From Hetaerina americana (Eukaryota; Arthropoda; Insecta; Odonata; Calopterygidae), in assembly GCA_022747635.1 (NCBI GenBank), contig JAKTNV010000003.1, positions 13,510,911 to 13,574,910 of the forward strand: 64,000 nt of DNA, written 5' to 3'. A program made the translations under genes and the position numbers. The notes under the pieces are model-generated. The model was given only the letters and a program-made list of their open reading frames with translations, did not search any database and was not told where the DNA came from. How positions within the stretch are numbered: position 1 is the first letter of the stretch; each line of letters opens with the position of its first letter. This document shows, in pieces, positions 24,701 to 35,589 of this stretch.

Positions 24701-24896
24701 ATCGCAAAAATAAGTCGAGAAATGGATGTTGTGCTGCTATTATTTGAACTCCAAATGGAACAACATCTCTGATTTGATACTAATGAGATATTACTACGGA
24801 GGGATCTGTGCACTACACATGGTAATATCATAGAATTGCACGAAGCTCTATGCAACTCTAAGGCAGGAGAAAGTTTTAAACATACGTCTAACTTAC
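21781..24896. other. Non-coding stretch, no gene seen
   Basis: AT-rich DNA with a strong plus-strand acceptor-like sequence TTTCTTTTATTTCAG at 22092-22106. The sequence after it hits stops in every useful frame without a matching donor, so no exon is called. A 9-bp-arm hairpin lies at about 22624-22646. A small GC-rich block occupies 24500-24690. Confidence 0.45.
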
Positions 24897-24940
24897 CAAA
24901 TAACATAGCAAGTGACCTGGAAACTTGAAATGAGAGTTTT
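24897..24940 (-). other. Candidate 44-nt microexon (weak)
   Basis: On the minus strand a pyrimidine-rich TAGTCTTTTCTTTAGCAG ends at 24941. The next 44 nt are followed by TTTG|GTAAGTTA, a strong donor at 24896-24891. The segment is open in more than one frame. It lies about 650 bp downstream of the splice candidate at 25588-25653 on the same strand. A donor this good is expected a few times by chance in 64 kb, so the call is weak. Confidence 0.2.
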
Positions 24941-25214
24941 CTGCTAAAGAAAAGACTAGGGATGCTTTTTGGACACAATAGAACTTGCCTGTGAGGCAAG
25001 AAATGTAATATCAGGAATTAACGACGGTAGTGACGGGAGAAATAATTGAGTTGTCCTTGCGAGGTAATTTTCTAGGAAAACAACCCTATTTACCGTTCCA
25101 TGAGGACCGAGAATAGGTCGATTACATATCGTGACCAAATCGGAATTCTAGGAACAGAGATAAAAATCTAGATTGAGGGAAAGATAATGATGTTGACGGG
25201 GAACATAATAAGAA

Positions 25215-25251
25215 GTATATAGTATATGTAATGTATATTTATATTTATATA

Positions 25252-25320
<69 letters not shown>
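25215..25320. repeat. (AT)n microsatellite
   Basis: A pure AT dinucleotide run covers about 25255-25317, preceded by degenerate TATATTTATATTTATAT. It would be length-variable and hard to assemble. Confidence 0.95.
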
Positions 25321-25587
25321 ACAGGTGTTCTTTATGGAGCAGGCTAACTAAATATTACAGGGGAAGATAACGCTAATAATTGTTAGAAATATGCACCTTT
25401 TTACGCCTGATTAAAAGCTGGAAGGTTATGCAAAAATTCGAGAAAATCCAATTTTTAAACTTTCTCCAATCAAATAGGTAAGAGACAGAATGGCAAGAGG
25501 CCACCTGGGTATATTTACCCAACGTATTGCCTCCACTCCCATTAATTCCAGCAGTAGATGTTGCAAAATTAAAGGAAGTACACTTAC

Positions 25588-25653
25588 ATAGTTTATCTTA
25601 GATCCTAATGAAGAATGAGGAGGGAACGCCACCCCGTTCAGCGTTGTACTTAC
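25588..25653 (-). other. Candidate 66-nt recursive-splice exon
   Basis: On the minus strand the segment starts with GTAAGT directly after a perfect acceptor and ends at AACTAT|GTAAGTGT (donor at 25587-25582). It is 66 nt, a multiple of three. In the phase that starts at its first base it is open for 22 codons and includes STTLNGVAFPPHSSLGSK; the other two phases hit TAA. This matches the known architecture of a recursive splice exon, a ratchet site followed by a downstream 5' splice site. I do not recognise the peptide. It could equally be a cryptic exon that is never retained. Confidence 0.4.
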
Positions 25654-25670
25654 CTGAAAAGAAAAAAATA
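25648..25670 (-). promoter_or_regulatory. Recursive splice (ratchet) site
   Basis: Reading the minus strand from 25670, TATTTTTTTCTTTTCAG is joined directly to GTAAGT; the CAG is 25656-25654 and the GTAAGT is 25653-25648. This is the juxtaposed 3' and 5' splice-site consensus of ratchet points, which in Drosophila subdivide long introns without leaving an exon. It implies transcription of this region from the minus strand. No such perfect juxtaposition was found elsewhere in the window on either strand. Confidence 0.55.
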
Positions 25671-25740
25671 AATTATTATAAGATTCAATAAAAAAAACTG
25701 AGTTTGACGATACAAAATATTTCAAAGTGCACATAAACAA

Positions 25741-28239
25741 CAGTTACACAACAAATACTAACCAATGTAATTCTCACACAAAATTATCGAGTAAACAAAC
25801 AATATATTGTTTCTTTTATATGGATTAACGAAACATGTTTTTAAAATAGTCGAGGCGCAAATTATTTTTGTACGCCCTTTGGACAACAAGAACCCACAAA
25901 ATCGTACCCAACAAAAACCCACGTAACGGATGACATAATTAAGTGAAATAAGAGTTTAACTTTATTTCGAGAACGGATGAATAGGAGTTATATTTTATCT
26001 CACTCATTTTGCATGGCATTACATCGAGGCAACACACACTGCAGCATTACTATTACAATTATATTGAGGTAGGTTTGTATTCCTCTCCAGCACGCTCGAC
26101 TACAAGGGTGTCAAGCTTTCCGGCGGAGCTAAATTTAAATTAAAGGCCATTCCGCATGTACTGTATCTAAAAGTCTGGAAACTAAGGGTACTGGTGAATG
26201 GCTGTGGACCGGAATTTTCTCCCCTCCATTATGACGCATGCCTCCAGCGAGAGAAGGTGTGAACGGACGATGCCGGGGTTAGATACACACTTTAAATGCA
26301 GCCTTACGCCTCTCAAAGGACTTGACCAAACTTTTAATTAGGAATGGGAACTCGTGACCTTTGAAATGAAAGTTGGGGAGGGTCACGCACCTCCACGCTC
26401 ACTTTCTAGAGACCGCGCCAATGAAACGCTGGTTCAGGCGCAATTTCCCTTCATTGGACGACCCACCGACCATAAATCGAAATTGCGATCTAAATGGAGC
26501 GAAAGACATTTAATGGTTTCCTTAAAAGACTCAAACACGAAAGCTGAATTGCATAGATCTTTCGAACCACTCAAGGTTTTAGAATGTGTTCATTGTACAA
26601 TAGATGCAGGAAAAAGTTGCACTATAGTTTAGGATTTGATTGTGAAACCGGATTTAAATGATGGAAATGGATTCGGGATGGGTGAAACACACTGGAATTT
26701 GGAAAAATGACATCAAAATACTTTACAAAATGTTTGAGAGCCAATAAAAAATGGGCTTCAAATTGTCATTAATTTGTTCATTTTAGCAAATGTAATATCA
26801 GAATAAGAACTCGCAAATTAATAATGCGTCAAAAAATAAGTCGCTTTCAAAATTATAATTATTCATGCCCGAAATCATCAACAGTTGAGAGTAAAATTTT
26901 TTTTTACAAATGCTTCCATATTCCACATCAATCCATGCATGCATTAATTTATTTATATCGTTTATTTAGAAAAATTGTCCATCTACAGAAATTTTACAAA
27001 TTTAAAGTGGCACACACAACAAAACAGAATAAGTGACACATACATAAAAATATAAACAAGAACAATGGCAACAAAATGCTATCGAATGTTAAAAAAGAAG
27101 ATTCTAATGACTTGCGCAGGGATGAATTACGGTTTGGATGGCAAAAGAAGGCGTTCCGGGATAAAGAAAAACGATCAATGTTGTCAGGAATTGAATTTAG
27201 AGGAGGGACAGGCGAAATAGCGAGCAAAATCCTCAAAAATCCATTTGGAAACTAATTGTTAGTTTTCATTTTCCCATTCAATACACCAACACTGGTCAAT
27301 AAATTCTCAAAAAACAATAAAACTGGGCTTAATGGCTCAAGCTATCCATAACTTGATTTCGCTTGTGCTCCGTTGTGCTTTAACCCATTATAATTTTCCA
27401 ACTCTTATAAGTTTCCCAATAAAGTAAAATGACGTCTGTGAATGCCAGAGGGAATGTAACCAATTAAATCGCTATTCCAAAGGAATGCTACCTTTTGATT
27501 CGCAATGGCGATTTTATAATATATGAACAGCTCGCTTGATTATCAACAGAAGGCCACAAGTACGTATCATGCCGTGTTGTTACGATGTTTTTTGAAAATT
27601 GTGGCTCTTAAGTCCTCAGTAGACTTAGCTGCCAGAATGAATACACTCCATTTAATATCACTACCTCCCAGAGAAATTACAAATGTCATACACTGAGGGA
27701 TGATTGGTGAGAGGCATAACGCCTCTGGACCCTGGCTCAAATCTGGACGACTTGAATTTCATTGCGCGCAGGCCTTACACTCCTTTCAGGGCATCCATGT
27801 TACCGGTCATCGGCGGAATAACGGATTCATTATGGAAGGAACCTGGATTGTGCACGGGAAGATGGGAGAGAAGAAAAGGCACATCCCGGAGGGTTTTAAA
27901 CCTTCAAGATGACCCGGATGATGAAGACGGAAGGCGTGCGCTTCCACGGCAGCGCTTTAGGCGTCGACACTCGATGTCAGTCGACGGCCCTATGGTTGCG
28001 AATAGGTATTGGGGTCGCAAAATGCTCAGCTTCAAGGGGAGCGACAAGGTGGAATCCTCAAAGATGGTGTGGCTACATGAACGAAGACAAATGAAAAATG
28101 AAGATATTAAAAGCCCCACTGATTGAACGGTGAACATAGACAACAGCAACGAACAAATTCGTGCGAGTGTGGCAGAAAACCATGGATCATTTTTTTACTC
28201 TACAGATAGGAGAACGCCAAAGCAAACACGTCTTACGTG
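25741..28239. other. Non-coding stretch, no gene seen
   Basis: AT-rich DNA. The plus frame at 27704-28126 is the longest but has no recognisable domain and is overlapped by frames on both strands. No repeats were recognised. Confidence 0.45.
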
Positions 28240-29690
28240 CGTTACCCAACGACGCACACGTGATAAAGAAAACCGGTGAGGAACTCGCAATTATTCTCTC
28301 CCGAAACGCCGGCCTGAAAACTCACGTCGGCAAAAGAAACGATTACAAAGGGCAACGGGAGAGAGAGAGAGTAAACTTCCGCCGTTACCTCGGGCGCGGA
28401 CATTCCATCCACCATCGGAAGCCCTGTCTCCCCTTCCCTTTCCCACCCCACCCCACTTAGATCACCACCGAGGACTCCTGCCGTCTCCTCTCCTTTTGCC
28501 GAAGACACCGTCGCCGGCGGAGGAACTTCATTAGCCACGGCGCGCGAATTCGACTCACGGGGAGGGAAGATTAAACATAAATAAATGAAACAGCAAAATA
28601 ATATAAAGAGAAGCGCCTCTCTCCATCTTTCTCTCTCTCTCTCTCCGCCACAGCAACGATACCGTCCGTCGCATCAGCGGCCGCCATCTCTAAAAGGATC
28701 TTCCAACTCGTCCCCTCCTTCATTCACACCCGTCCGGGGGACGACACGGAAGGTCGCCTGAGCGTTTGAAGCGTGTTCGGCGGCGAGGAGCGGGCAACTC
28801 GCGAGGATGCCTCCAGGGGCCCACTCGCGGAGGACAAGTGCGAAGGGAGGGAGGAGGTGGTCCGGTTCACGGCATTAGAGGATGGGGGAGACGCACGGCG
28901 TCAGGCGAGACGAGAAAACGGGAGGGTAACTGCGCGAATCGAAAACGGAAATAAGAAAGCGACGGACGGAAAGCGGAATGAATTCTAGAAATGGAAAAGG
29001 GAGGGAATTGGTTGAGAGAGGAATGGGGATGTGTGAGGGGTGGAACGAGGAGGAGCGAGAAAGGAGGAGTGGTGGAAAGGAAAAGAGAGGGAGGGGAGGA
29101 TTCCTTCCAAGTTTCCGCGGAGGGAAAATATCCCTTTCCTCCCGCCAACCAACAAACGCCCTTCCCCCACCCGCGCCCGTACCCTGCCGGCCCTCCCCGC
29201 CCATCTCGGCTTTTTATCAAAGAGTACTCGTTTGTCTGTTCCTGGAAACCGTGCAACCAACCTGCTCCTCGCCTTCCTTCTCCCTCTTGCCTTCTCTCCA
29301 CCTCTCCATTTAAGAGTCAAGTTTACACGGACAGAACGCGCGCTGTTTTTGTTTCACTCCATCCTGGGCGGGAATGCACAAACCAAACGTGGAGGTCCCC
29401 CCCCCCCCTTCTCTCTCTCCCTCCCGTTTCACCACGCTCCTCCATTTCCCTTGGCGACGCTAACTACTTCGGAACCGGTGCATCATCGCGAGAGAGCGCT
29501 GCCGGGACGACCTCTAGGGGTGGCTGTGTGGGTGAAGGGAGAGGAAGTTGGGGGAGGCAGGGGCAGGTGGGTGCATGAAACATCCCCCCCTCCCCTTCCT
29601 CTCGCTGCGCCGCCTACATTCTATTTCCGAGAGTCGCAATGCGTTTAGTCCTCGGGATTCGATCTCGAGAGAGAGAGAGAGACTTAGCCG
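28240..29690. repeat. Large purine/pyrimidine block island
   Basis: The plus strand has a (CT)n run at 28629-28646, a purine-rich block at 28760-29110, a pyrimidine-rich block at 29130-29450 with a C12 run near 29397-29408, a G-rich block at 29515-29580 and (GA)n at 29667-29682. The adjacent purine and pyrimidine blocks are roughly complementary in composition. Frames of up to about 200 codons on both strands are arginine/serine/proline-rich shadows. Confidence 0.6.
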
Positions 29691-32600
29691 TGTACATAAT
29701 GAAATGCGGTGAACGTGCTCGGTGGAGTGGACTAACTGCTCAGATTCCACACTCAACACCCCACACATGAATTAAATATTTGAGGGACGGGATGGAATGA
29801 GGAGAGCGACAATTTTTTAATCAATTACTCAAGAGGGATTCCGATTCAAGGTCTCATCGGACTCCCTCCCCGGTCCGTTTCGGATTACGTACCCTGCCGA
29901 ATAATTTCACTGCAGAGAATGAAATGGAAATTTCAGAGCTCTAAGTATTTTCGTTTTTGAATTTGAACTAACTCTAGCGCTACAAAAGGGAAATTTTATT
30001 TGATTAAATACATTAAAGTGCGACTAAATACTCGATACTCTAATGAGAAATTTAAGGGATTTTGAGTATATTGTACTTCAGTCACCTTGTGTACTCTTAC
30101 CCCCTGTTACCTCCCTCTTATGCCTGGTCGACACGTAAGGAATTGCCTAAAATTGCGGAAAAACAAGTTAACACTTATTCACAAGGACAAATCAATATAT
30201 CACCACGGAAGGATAAAAAAGGTACATCCACAAACCAAAATTAACTAATCACTGGGATATTTTAATCAGTTCATCCATTCCTCTTGGAAATAAGACAGTG
30301 GCATTGTTTGAATATTGCATTACAGGCTATTGGATTGAAGCCAAATACTTTTGGAGGAGTATTTAAAAAAGTAGAGAGGTTAAATGTAAATACGGAGATA
30401 CCTCAGGCCAATGTGTCGTCCTCTCTTTCCGTAACTTCTGAGTTGAAAAGCGGTCTATTTTCTCTCACCTCTCCGCTCCCGTAAACTACAGGCTATTTAA
30501 GGGATTTGGAGATTATACCTAATGGAACTCAAAATGTCTTTTCTCTGCGCTTACTTTTCCCCGCTAATTTAGCGGAAATGAACAGAGATTGCTCTCATTA
30601 ATAAAGTAATGCTACTGACTCTCGCGCAAAATCCTGAGAGCCAGAATGGAAAGGCTTATGCGTGCGAGACCAAAATAAAAGGAGTCGCCTCAAGCGTTAC
30701 AGAGATACCGCAACGTGCATCCTATGAAAGGAAGTTTAGACCCAATAAACTACCAACAATAGCTCCGAACGTAGCAGAGTTTGAATTTTTTAAAGAGTAA
30801 TTTCAAGATGGAGCTTGCCTTATCCTGGAAATCGGAACCGAAAAAAAATATTCCACAGTTGAAATATGGGACCTACGTGCAGTGGCTTGAATTTAAGAGG
30901 TGGAATAAATAGCGAAACAGTACCGGGAAAGAAAGTTAGCCGTTCACCAGAGAATTCACCATTTTGTGGACCGGAATACACGAGGTTAAAAAGATACAAA
31001 ATATGGCTAAATGCAAAGTGAAGCCATAAAAAAAAGGAGACATGCATCCAGACTTCGCGTAAAAAATGAGAGGACCGCGCTGGAGAATGGGCTATACATT
31101 ATTCCAGCAATTCCGAATTCGTATAAAATGGTGGGTATGGAGATTTTCGAGAAACCTAATGTGGTCCAGTCTTCCTAGCGGCATTACGGCCTCACCCCTT
31201 TAACACAAAATTCAGATTTGAACGGCTGTTCACAGTTGAAATGGCTCATAAATAGATCCAGAGAAAGCCCTGCTTTAAATTTAAAGCAATGGCAATTTGT
31301 GATGGTATCGACCTCCCCCCCCCCCATACACACACATACAGAGTGCTTGCTGGGAGCGTGGGGAGGAGGGGATGAAGTGATCGTTATAGGAAAGCTAAGA
31401 GGCGAATTTATTTCCTAGACACGTATTTTAGGAGGAGATTAAACCCTGGCAGTAATTTCAGCAGACGTCGATTCTCAGCTTTATCGATGAAGGAATTAGA
31501 CACGTGCCTAGAAAATAGAAATGCGCATGAAATTCCCGTTCAGTTACCTATTTATTTTTTGGCACTGCAGTGCTCATAGCAAGAGCTAGTGAAATTTGAA
31601 ATACAATATCAACGATAACACTAAGGCATTAAATCATTGCTTGCTCCAATTATGTTCCAGATTTTACCCTAAAACTGAGGAAGGGTTTTGATTAAACCAA
31701 TAAGAAAACACGTATTATGCATTAATTTTAGCGAAGACCAAATAACAATGATTTATAATGATGACAGTTAGATAACTGGTCATTGATCAACATGAAATTA
31801 TAAAAGAGGACTAACATACAGAACAACATTTACAAGCAAAGGCTCTTCCGGCCACCATAAATAACATTTGATCACCATAAAATGAAATGGAAAAATTCAA
31901 TCCTCAAATGTACAATACGTCGTTTTCCTTTACTCTCAGAATGTAGTGAAATTAAAAACTGCATTAAAACTTTTGTCATAATTCGCCACGCACTCGGGGG
32001 TTCTATTCTATCGACGTGGCGCGGACCCCCAATACAACCGTTAGTATTTTTTCCTGAAAATATAGATTGGACAACGATTTTAAGAAATATTTTTACGGAT
32101 ACTAGGATCACCAAATGGTCTCACGCGATTTTAAATAATGGAAATATGCCAAGATAATGAATGGTTAGACAATTTTATGTACTGGGAAAACACACGTAAA
32201 ACAATATCGTTAAATGAATTCCTTAAAACCATTGGTAAATGAACGATGTTTTTCAAACATTTTCAAGAAATCAATAATAGGTGGTGATAAGGGAGGATGA
32301 TGTAATACATAACGAAGAAAGATAAGGATTAAATTATTTTTTTACTCAAGAGAAATTCTAAGGAATTCCTCCTTAAAACAACGAGGAATATGATCCGAAG
32401 CAAACTTTTATTGTATGATAATGTGTGTATATACATATTTTTATAGATACTTCCACGTCTGATGTTTTTTTCATGAAGAACTCACTGAATTGGTTGATAT
32501 ATTCATCCATAAATATGAATAAGGAGGAGAAATATACGGAAACGCCCCGTAGCGACTGAATTATTATAAGAATCTTTATTAATTATCTTGTTGACGATCA

Positions 32601-32739
32601 TTTTTGTAAGTCAGATGGTTCACAAAAATTAAGACACACATTGCATCGTTGGAAAAGGAGGTTTTAACTAATGAGGTTACTGGGGCTCATTATTTCTGCT
32701 CACTTTGCGCATATTAAAACTGGGAAAAATCAGCCGGGG
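29691..32739. other. Non-coding stretch, no gene seen
   Basis: AT-rich sequence with a short C-run plus CA repeat at about 31314-31339. There are no recognisable exons or transposon pieces. Confidence 0.5.
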
Positions 32740-33261
32740 AGCCTTTTTCACGCGCGTACCGCCGTGTCGTGTTGGAGAAAGGTGGGGGGATGGAGGGGGG
32801 GAGGGGTAACGAGGCCTCCATAAGGAGCAGGCGATGGGGCCTCCCTCCCTGCTCCAGCCGGCCGGAGGAAAACGAGGCGATGCAGGCGGGGTTGGGGTTT
32901 TCACGCCATCCGCCGGCGGCGCAGTGCAGAGGAAGGATGCGCCGAAGTGTTTTTCGGGAAAGCGGAGAATGGATGGATGGAAGGGTTTTGTGGGATGTTC
33001 GTGTGTGTGTGTGTGGGTGGGATGAGGATGGGAGGTCAGAGGGGAATGGGAGGTGATTCGGGAAGGGGGAGGGGAGAATCGTGATTAAAGGGTCTCCTCC
33101 CTCCCGAGAGTAGGGAGGAAAAGGGGGGGGTGGGGCCTTGCGCTCGTGAATACCGATTAGCGCGCTAGCATGTGACAGGAAGGGAGGGTACGGGCGGGAT
33201 TCCTGGGCGACGCGGGACGGATAGTGGGGAAGGGGAGGAGGAGGGGACGGGGTCCGAAAAG
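32740..33261. repeat. G-rich island with (GT)n
   Basis: The plus strand is persistently G-rich with many GGG triplets, a (GT)n run at about 33000-33015 and a G8 run near 33125. G-quadruplex potential is high. Confidence 0.55.
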
Positions 33262-33375
33262 AAAATGGATGTCGTGGAAACCATCGCTCTCATCGCCTTG
33301 ATGGATTGCACTTCGGCAATTAATGGCGCCGGTGACAAGACCGTCGGCCGCGGCAGCTAATTGTTTGAGAGTACC
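33262..33375. promoter_or_regulatory. Possible homeodomain-site cluster
   Basis: At the edge of the G-rich island a balanced-composition segment contains CAATTAATGG and CAGCTAATTG cores near GGCGCC and GGCCGCGGC. ATTA cores are typical binding sites of homeodomain proteins. This is motif density only, and no conservation can be assessed. Confidence 0.15.
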
Positions 33376-33769
33376 ATTTATATTTTGCACCAGCTAAACA
33401 CCGAGAGCCCAATTTAGGCGATGAGAGTAACAGACCGCGCTGGGTAGGTTTTGGACAATCCCTGAAAAACTAATGCACATACTGCAATAAAGAATAGGAT
33501 ATATGTGACTTAAAGTAAAAAAATAATAATTCTTCTAACCCTCGAAATCGCTTGTACGAATATCGACACCTTCGTCAACCACATGGCCAAGCAAATACAA
33601 TGAACAGGATTTGCCGAAAGAGAAAGGCTGCCTCACTGCAAGAATTGATACTGACCACTCCACTCTAGAAGTTAAATAGGCACACATAGTTATTTCTTGA
33701 AAAATGATTACATTAGTTTATATTGCGTTCATTTGTCAGGCTATGTCTTGCAGGAGATGCAATGGAATG

Positions 33770-33850
33770 TATGGACCGACCGTTGCGTAGGCTATGCCCA
33801 TCTAAAACCTACCTTAACCAGTAGAATACCAAATAATGATAATGATTTAC
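33770..33850 (+). mobile_element. LINE-A 3' terminus, minimal copy
   Basis: ATGCCCATCTAAAACCTACC, then TTAACCAGTAGAATACC, then (AATAATG)-like tail. This matches the 3' end of the copy at 49241-49785, which reads TGTCCATCCAAAAACCTACC and TTAACTGGTAGATTACC plus (TAA)n. Only the last 80 bp or so is present, so the copy is 5'-truncated almost to the tail. Confidence 0.65.
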
Positions 33851-33999
33851 GCTACATTCAAATTAAGCATTTTCCTCCACATATTCTGCTTTAACGAAAA
33901 AATGGACACTAAAATATGGACACTAAGAATCTTAACCAAAATCAATATCTTTCTCTAACTCATAACTATTAACCCACAACGCATATGATGTCCTCGTAG

Positions 34000-34240
34000 A
34001 TTTCCAGTTTTTGGACCTTTCACCAGGTATCTTTCTTCCCATTATATCCTGAAATACTTCCCTTTCATCGTTTCTGCTTGTTTCGAATTTTATCCTCCAA
34101 ATTCCTCTCATCGCTCACCCTGTAGAATAGTTATTCGTTTGAATTCCTATCCAAACAACTCACGCCATTCCAACCTTCGCCAAATTCACATCTCAAAAGC
34201 AGCCAATCTACGTTATTTATTCACAACGAAAAACCGCCGG
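34000..34240 (-). mobile_element. Possible diverged LINE fragment
   Basis: The plus strand reads CCATTCCAACCTTCGCC, then TTCACATCTCAAAAGC at 34171-34201. This resembles the antisense LINE-A piece at 43058-43088 (CCCATCCTTCGCC, then CTCACATTTCAAAAGAC). The pyrimidine-rich context also fits an antisense LINE-A. The rest is too diverged to align by eye. Confidence 0.35.
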
Positions 34241-35249
34241 AATTCCACGTTGAAAACTTTCCTCTCGTTTAACCTTTTCCCATGGTTCGGCTGTAAACAC
34301 TAGCTTGTTAAATGTCCTAGCCACACGAGTTTTGAGTTAATAACATACAGGACGAACCCTGTAAGTTAAGTAAGATATCATCGGCAGAACGCTAAGTTAA
34401 ACTCATTAGTAAGTACTGATAGTTATGACTGCACTCTATTCCTAGCTGCAAAATGGGAGAGACAAATTGACAAACAGATAAACTAAGAAATCAATTACAC
34501 AATCCCCATTTTCCTACCACCCTACCCTTCAAGGCCAGCGTCCTGACAACAAACCCTATCACACATCCTAGTGGATAATGGAGGAGCATCGTCCAGGTGC
34601 AGACGAGGGATGATATTTAAAAAAAAACAAATTCTGTCCCAGTTACGAAAGTCGGAAGAGGAGCAAATTAAAACTGCGGAGGATTTCATGAATGGACGGG
34701 AGTGAGGAGAAGCAACCAACCTCTTTGTTTTTGCCGCTGTCGTTCGTCCTTACACGAAAGAAATAATGAAGGAGCACTCAAAAGAGAAATACGGATCGGG
34801 GTCATGGGACTCATTTTTGTTTGTTGACCTTTCCCCGCCCGGGTTGCGAGGGAACTAAGATGTAATTAGTGGCAGCTCCGATCCTATGCGACACCACCGA
34901 AAGGAGACCGCCAAACCGAAAAATTATTCGGGGCTGCGGGAAAACAGATTGGAAGTTCAAGGTGGGCAAAAATCCCTGTATGAGAAACGTGTCGCAGTGG
35001 TGGGGAACGGGGATGACGGAACAAGATGCTGTCGTAGGAGAGACAAAACAGCAATGAAAAGATCCTCTGCCAATCCCGAAGTCGAGCTCTAGAGCTTCAG
35101 CACGGCAACTAACTACAAGCGGTCCTAAAAATCCGAAATAACACTCGCTAATCGTCGGAGCCATTATTCGTCATTAGAGGAAAGGCCGGGGATTTGACTA
35201 TTTTCATGACTCCTTCCCACGAACGCTATAAATAAATAAAATGCGCACG

Positions 35250-35400
35250 TAACTCATCATCTGGGGCGTAATGAGAGGAGATTAATTACCACTGGTGCGG
35301 ATGGCGAACATTATCACCTTCTCGTGGATTTGCACCGGGTCTCATTAACGCACGGAGCGTTTCACTTGGAATAACCAGGTGCTCAAAATGGAGTATTTAC
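35250..35400. promoter_or_regulatory. Possible homeodomain-site cluster
   Basis: The segment contains GCGTAATGAG, GATTAATTACC, CATTATCACC and CTCATTAACG within about 100 bp. The density of TAAT/ATTA cores in a balanced-composition stretch suggests a regulatory element, on motif content only. An (AC)n run follows at 35424-35442. Confidence 0.15.
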
Positions 35401-35589
35401 TCAACTTTCAACCTCTGTATATGTACACACACACACACACACCCTGAGTAACGGTAGTCGGTCACGATGAATACGAGATTAGGTCAGCACCCTTCAACCT
35501 CTTAAATGCCACACCGTGGGATCGAATGGAAACCTCACGGATTTTTACAGCCACAATAAACGCTGCAGCATCATGTACGTATGACGACC

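Noticed and set aside
8875..24768. Shared 15-mer AAATGGAACAACATC at 8875 and 24753
   Set aside because: About two shared 15-mers are expected by chance within a window of this size, and the flanks do not match.
27704..28126. 140-codon plus-strand frame
   Set aside because: No family recognised; other frames in the same span are also open, and there is no splice support.
28867..29648. Overlapping frames of 110-202 codons on both strands
   Set aside because: They are arginine/serine/proline-rich translations of purine and pyrimidine blocks, open in most frames at once.
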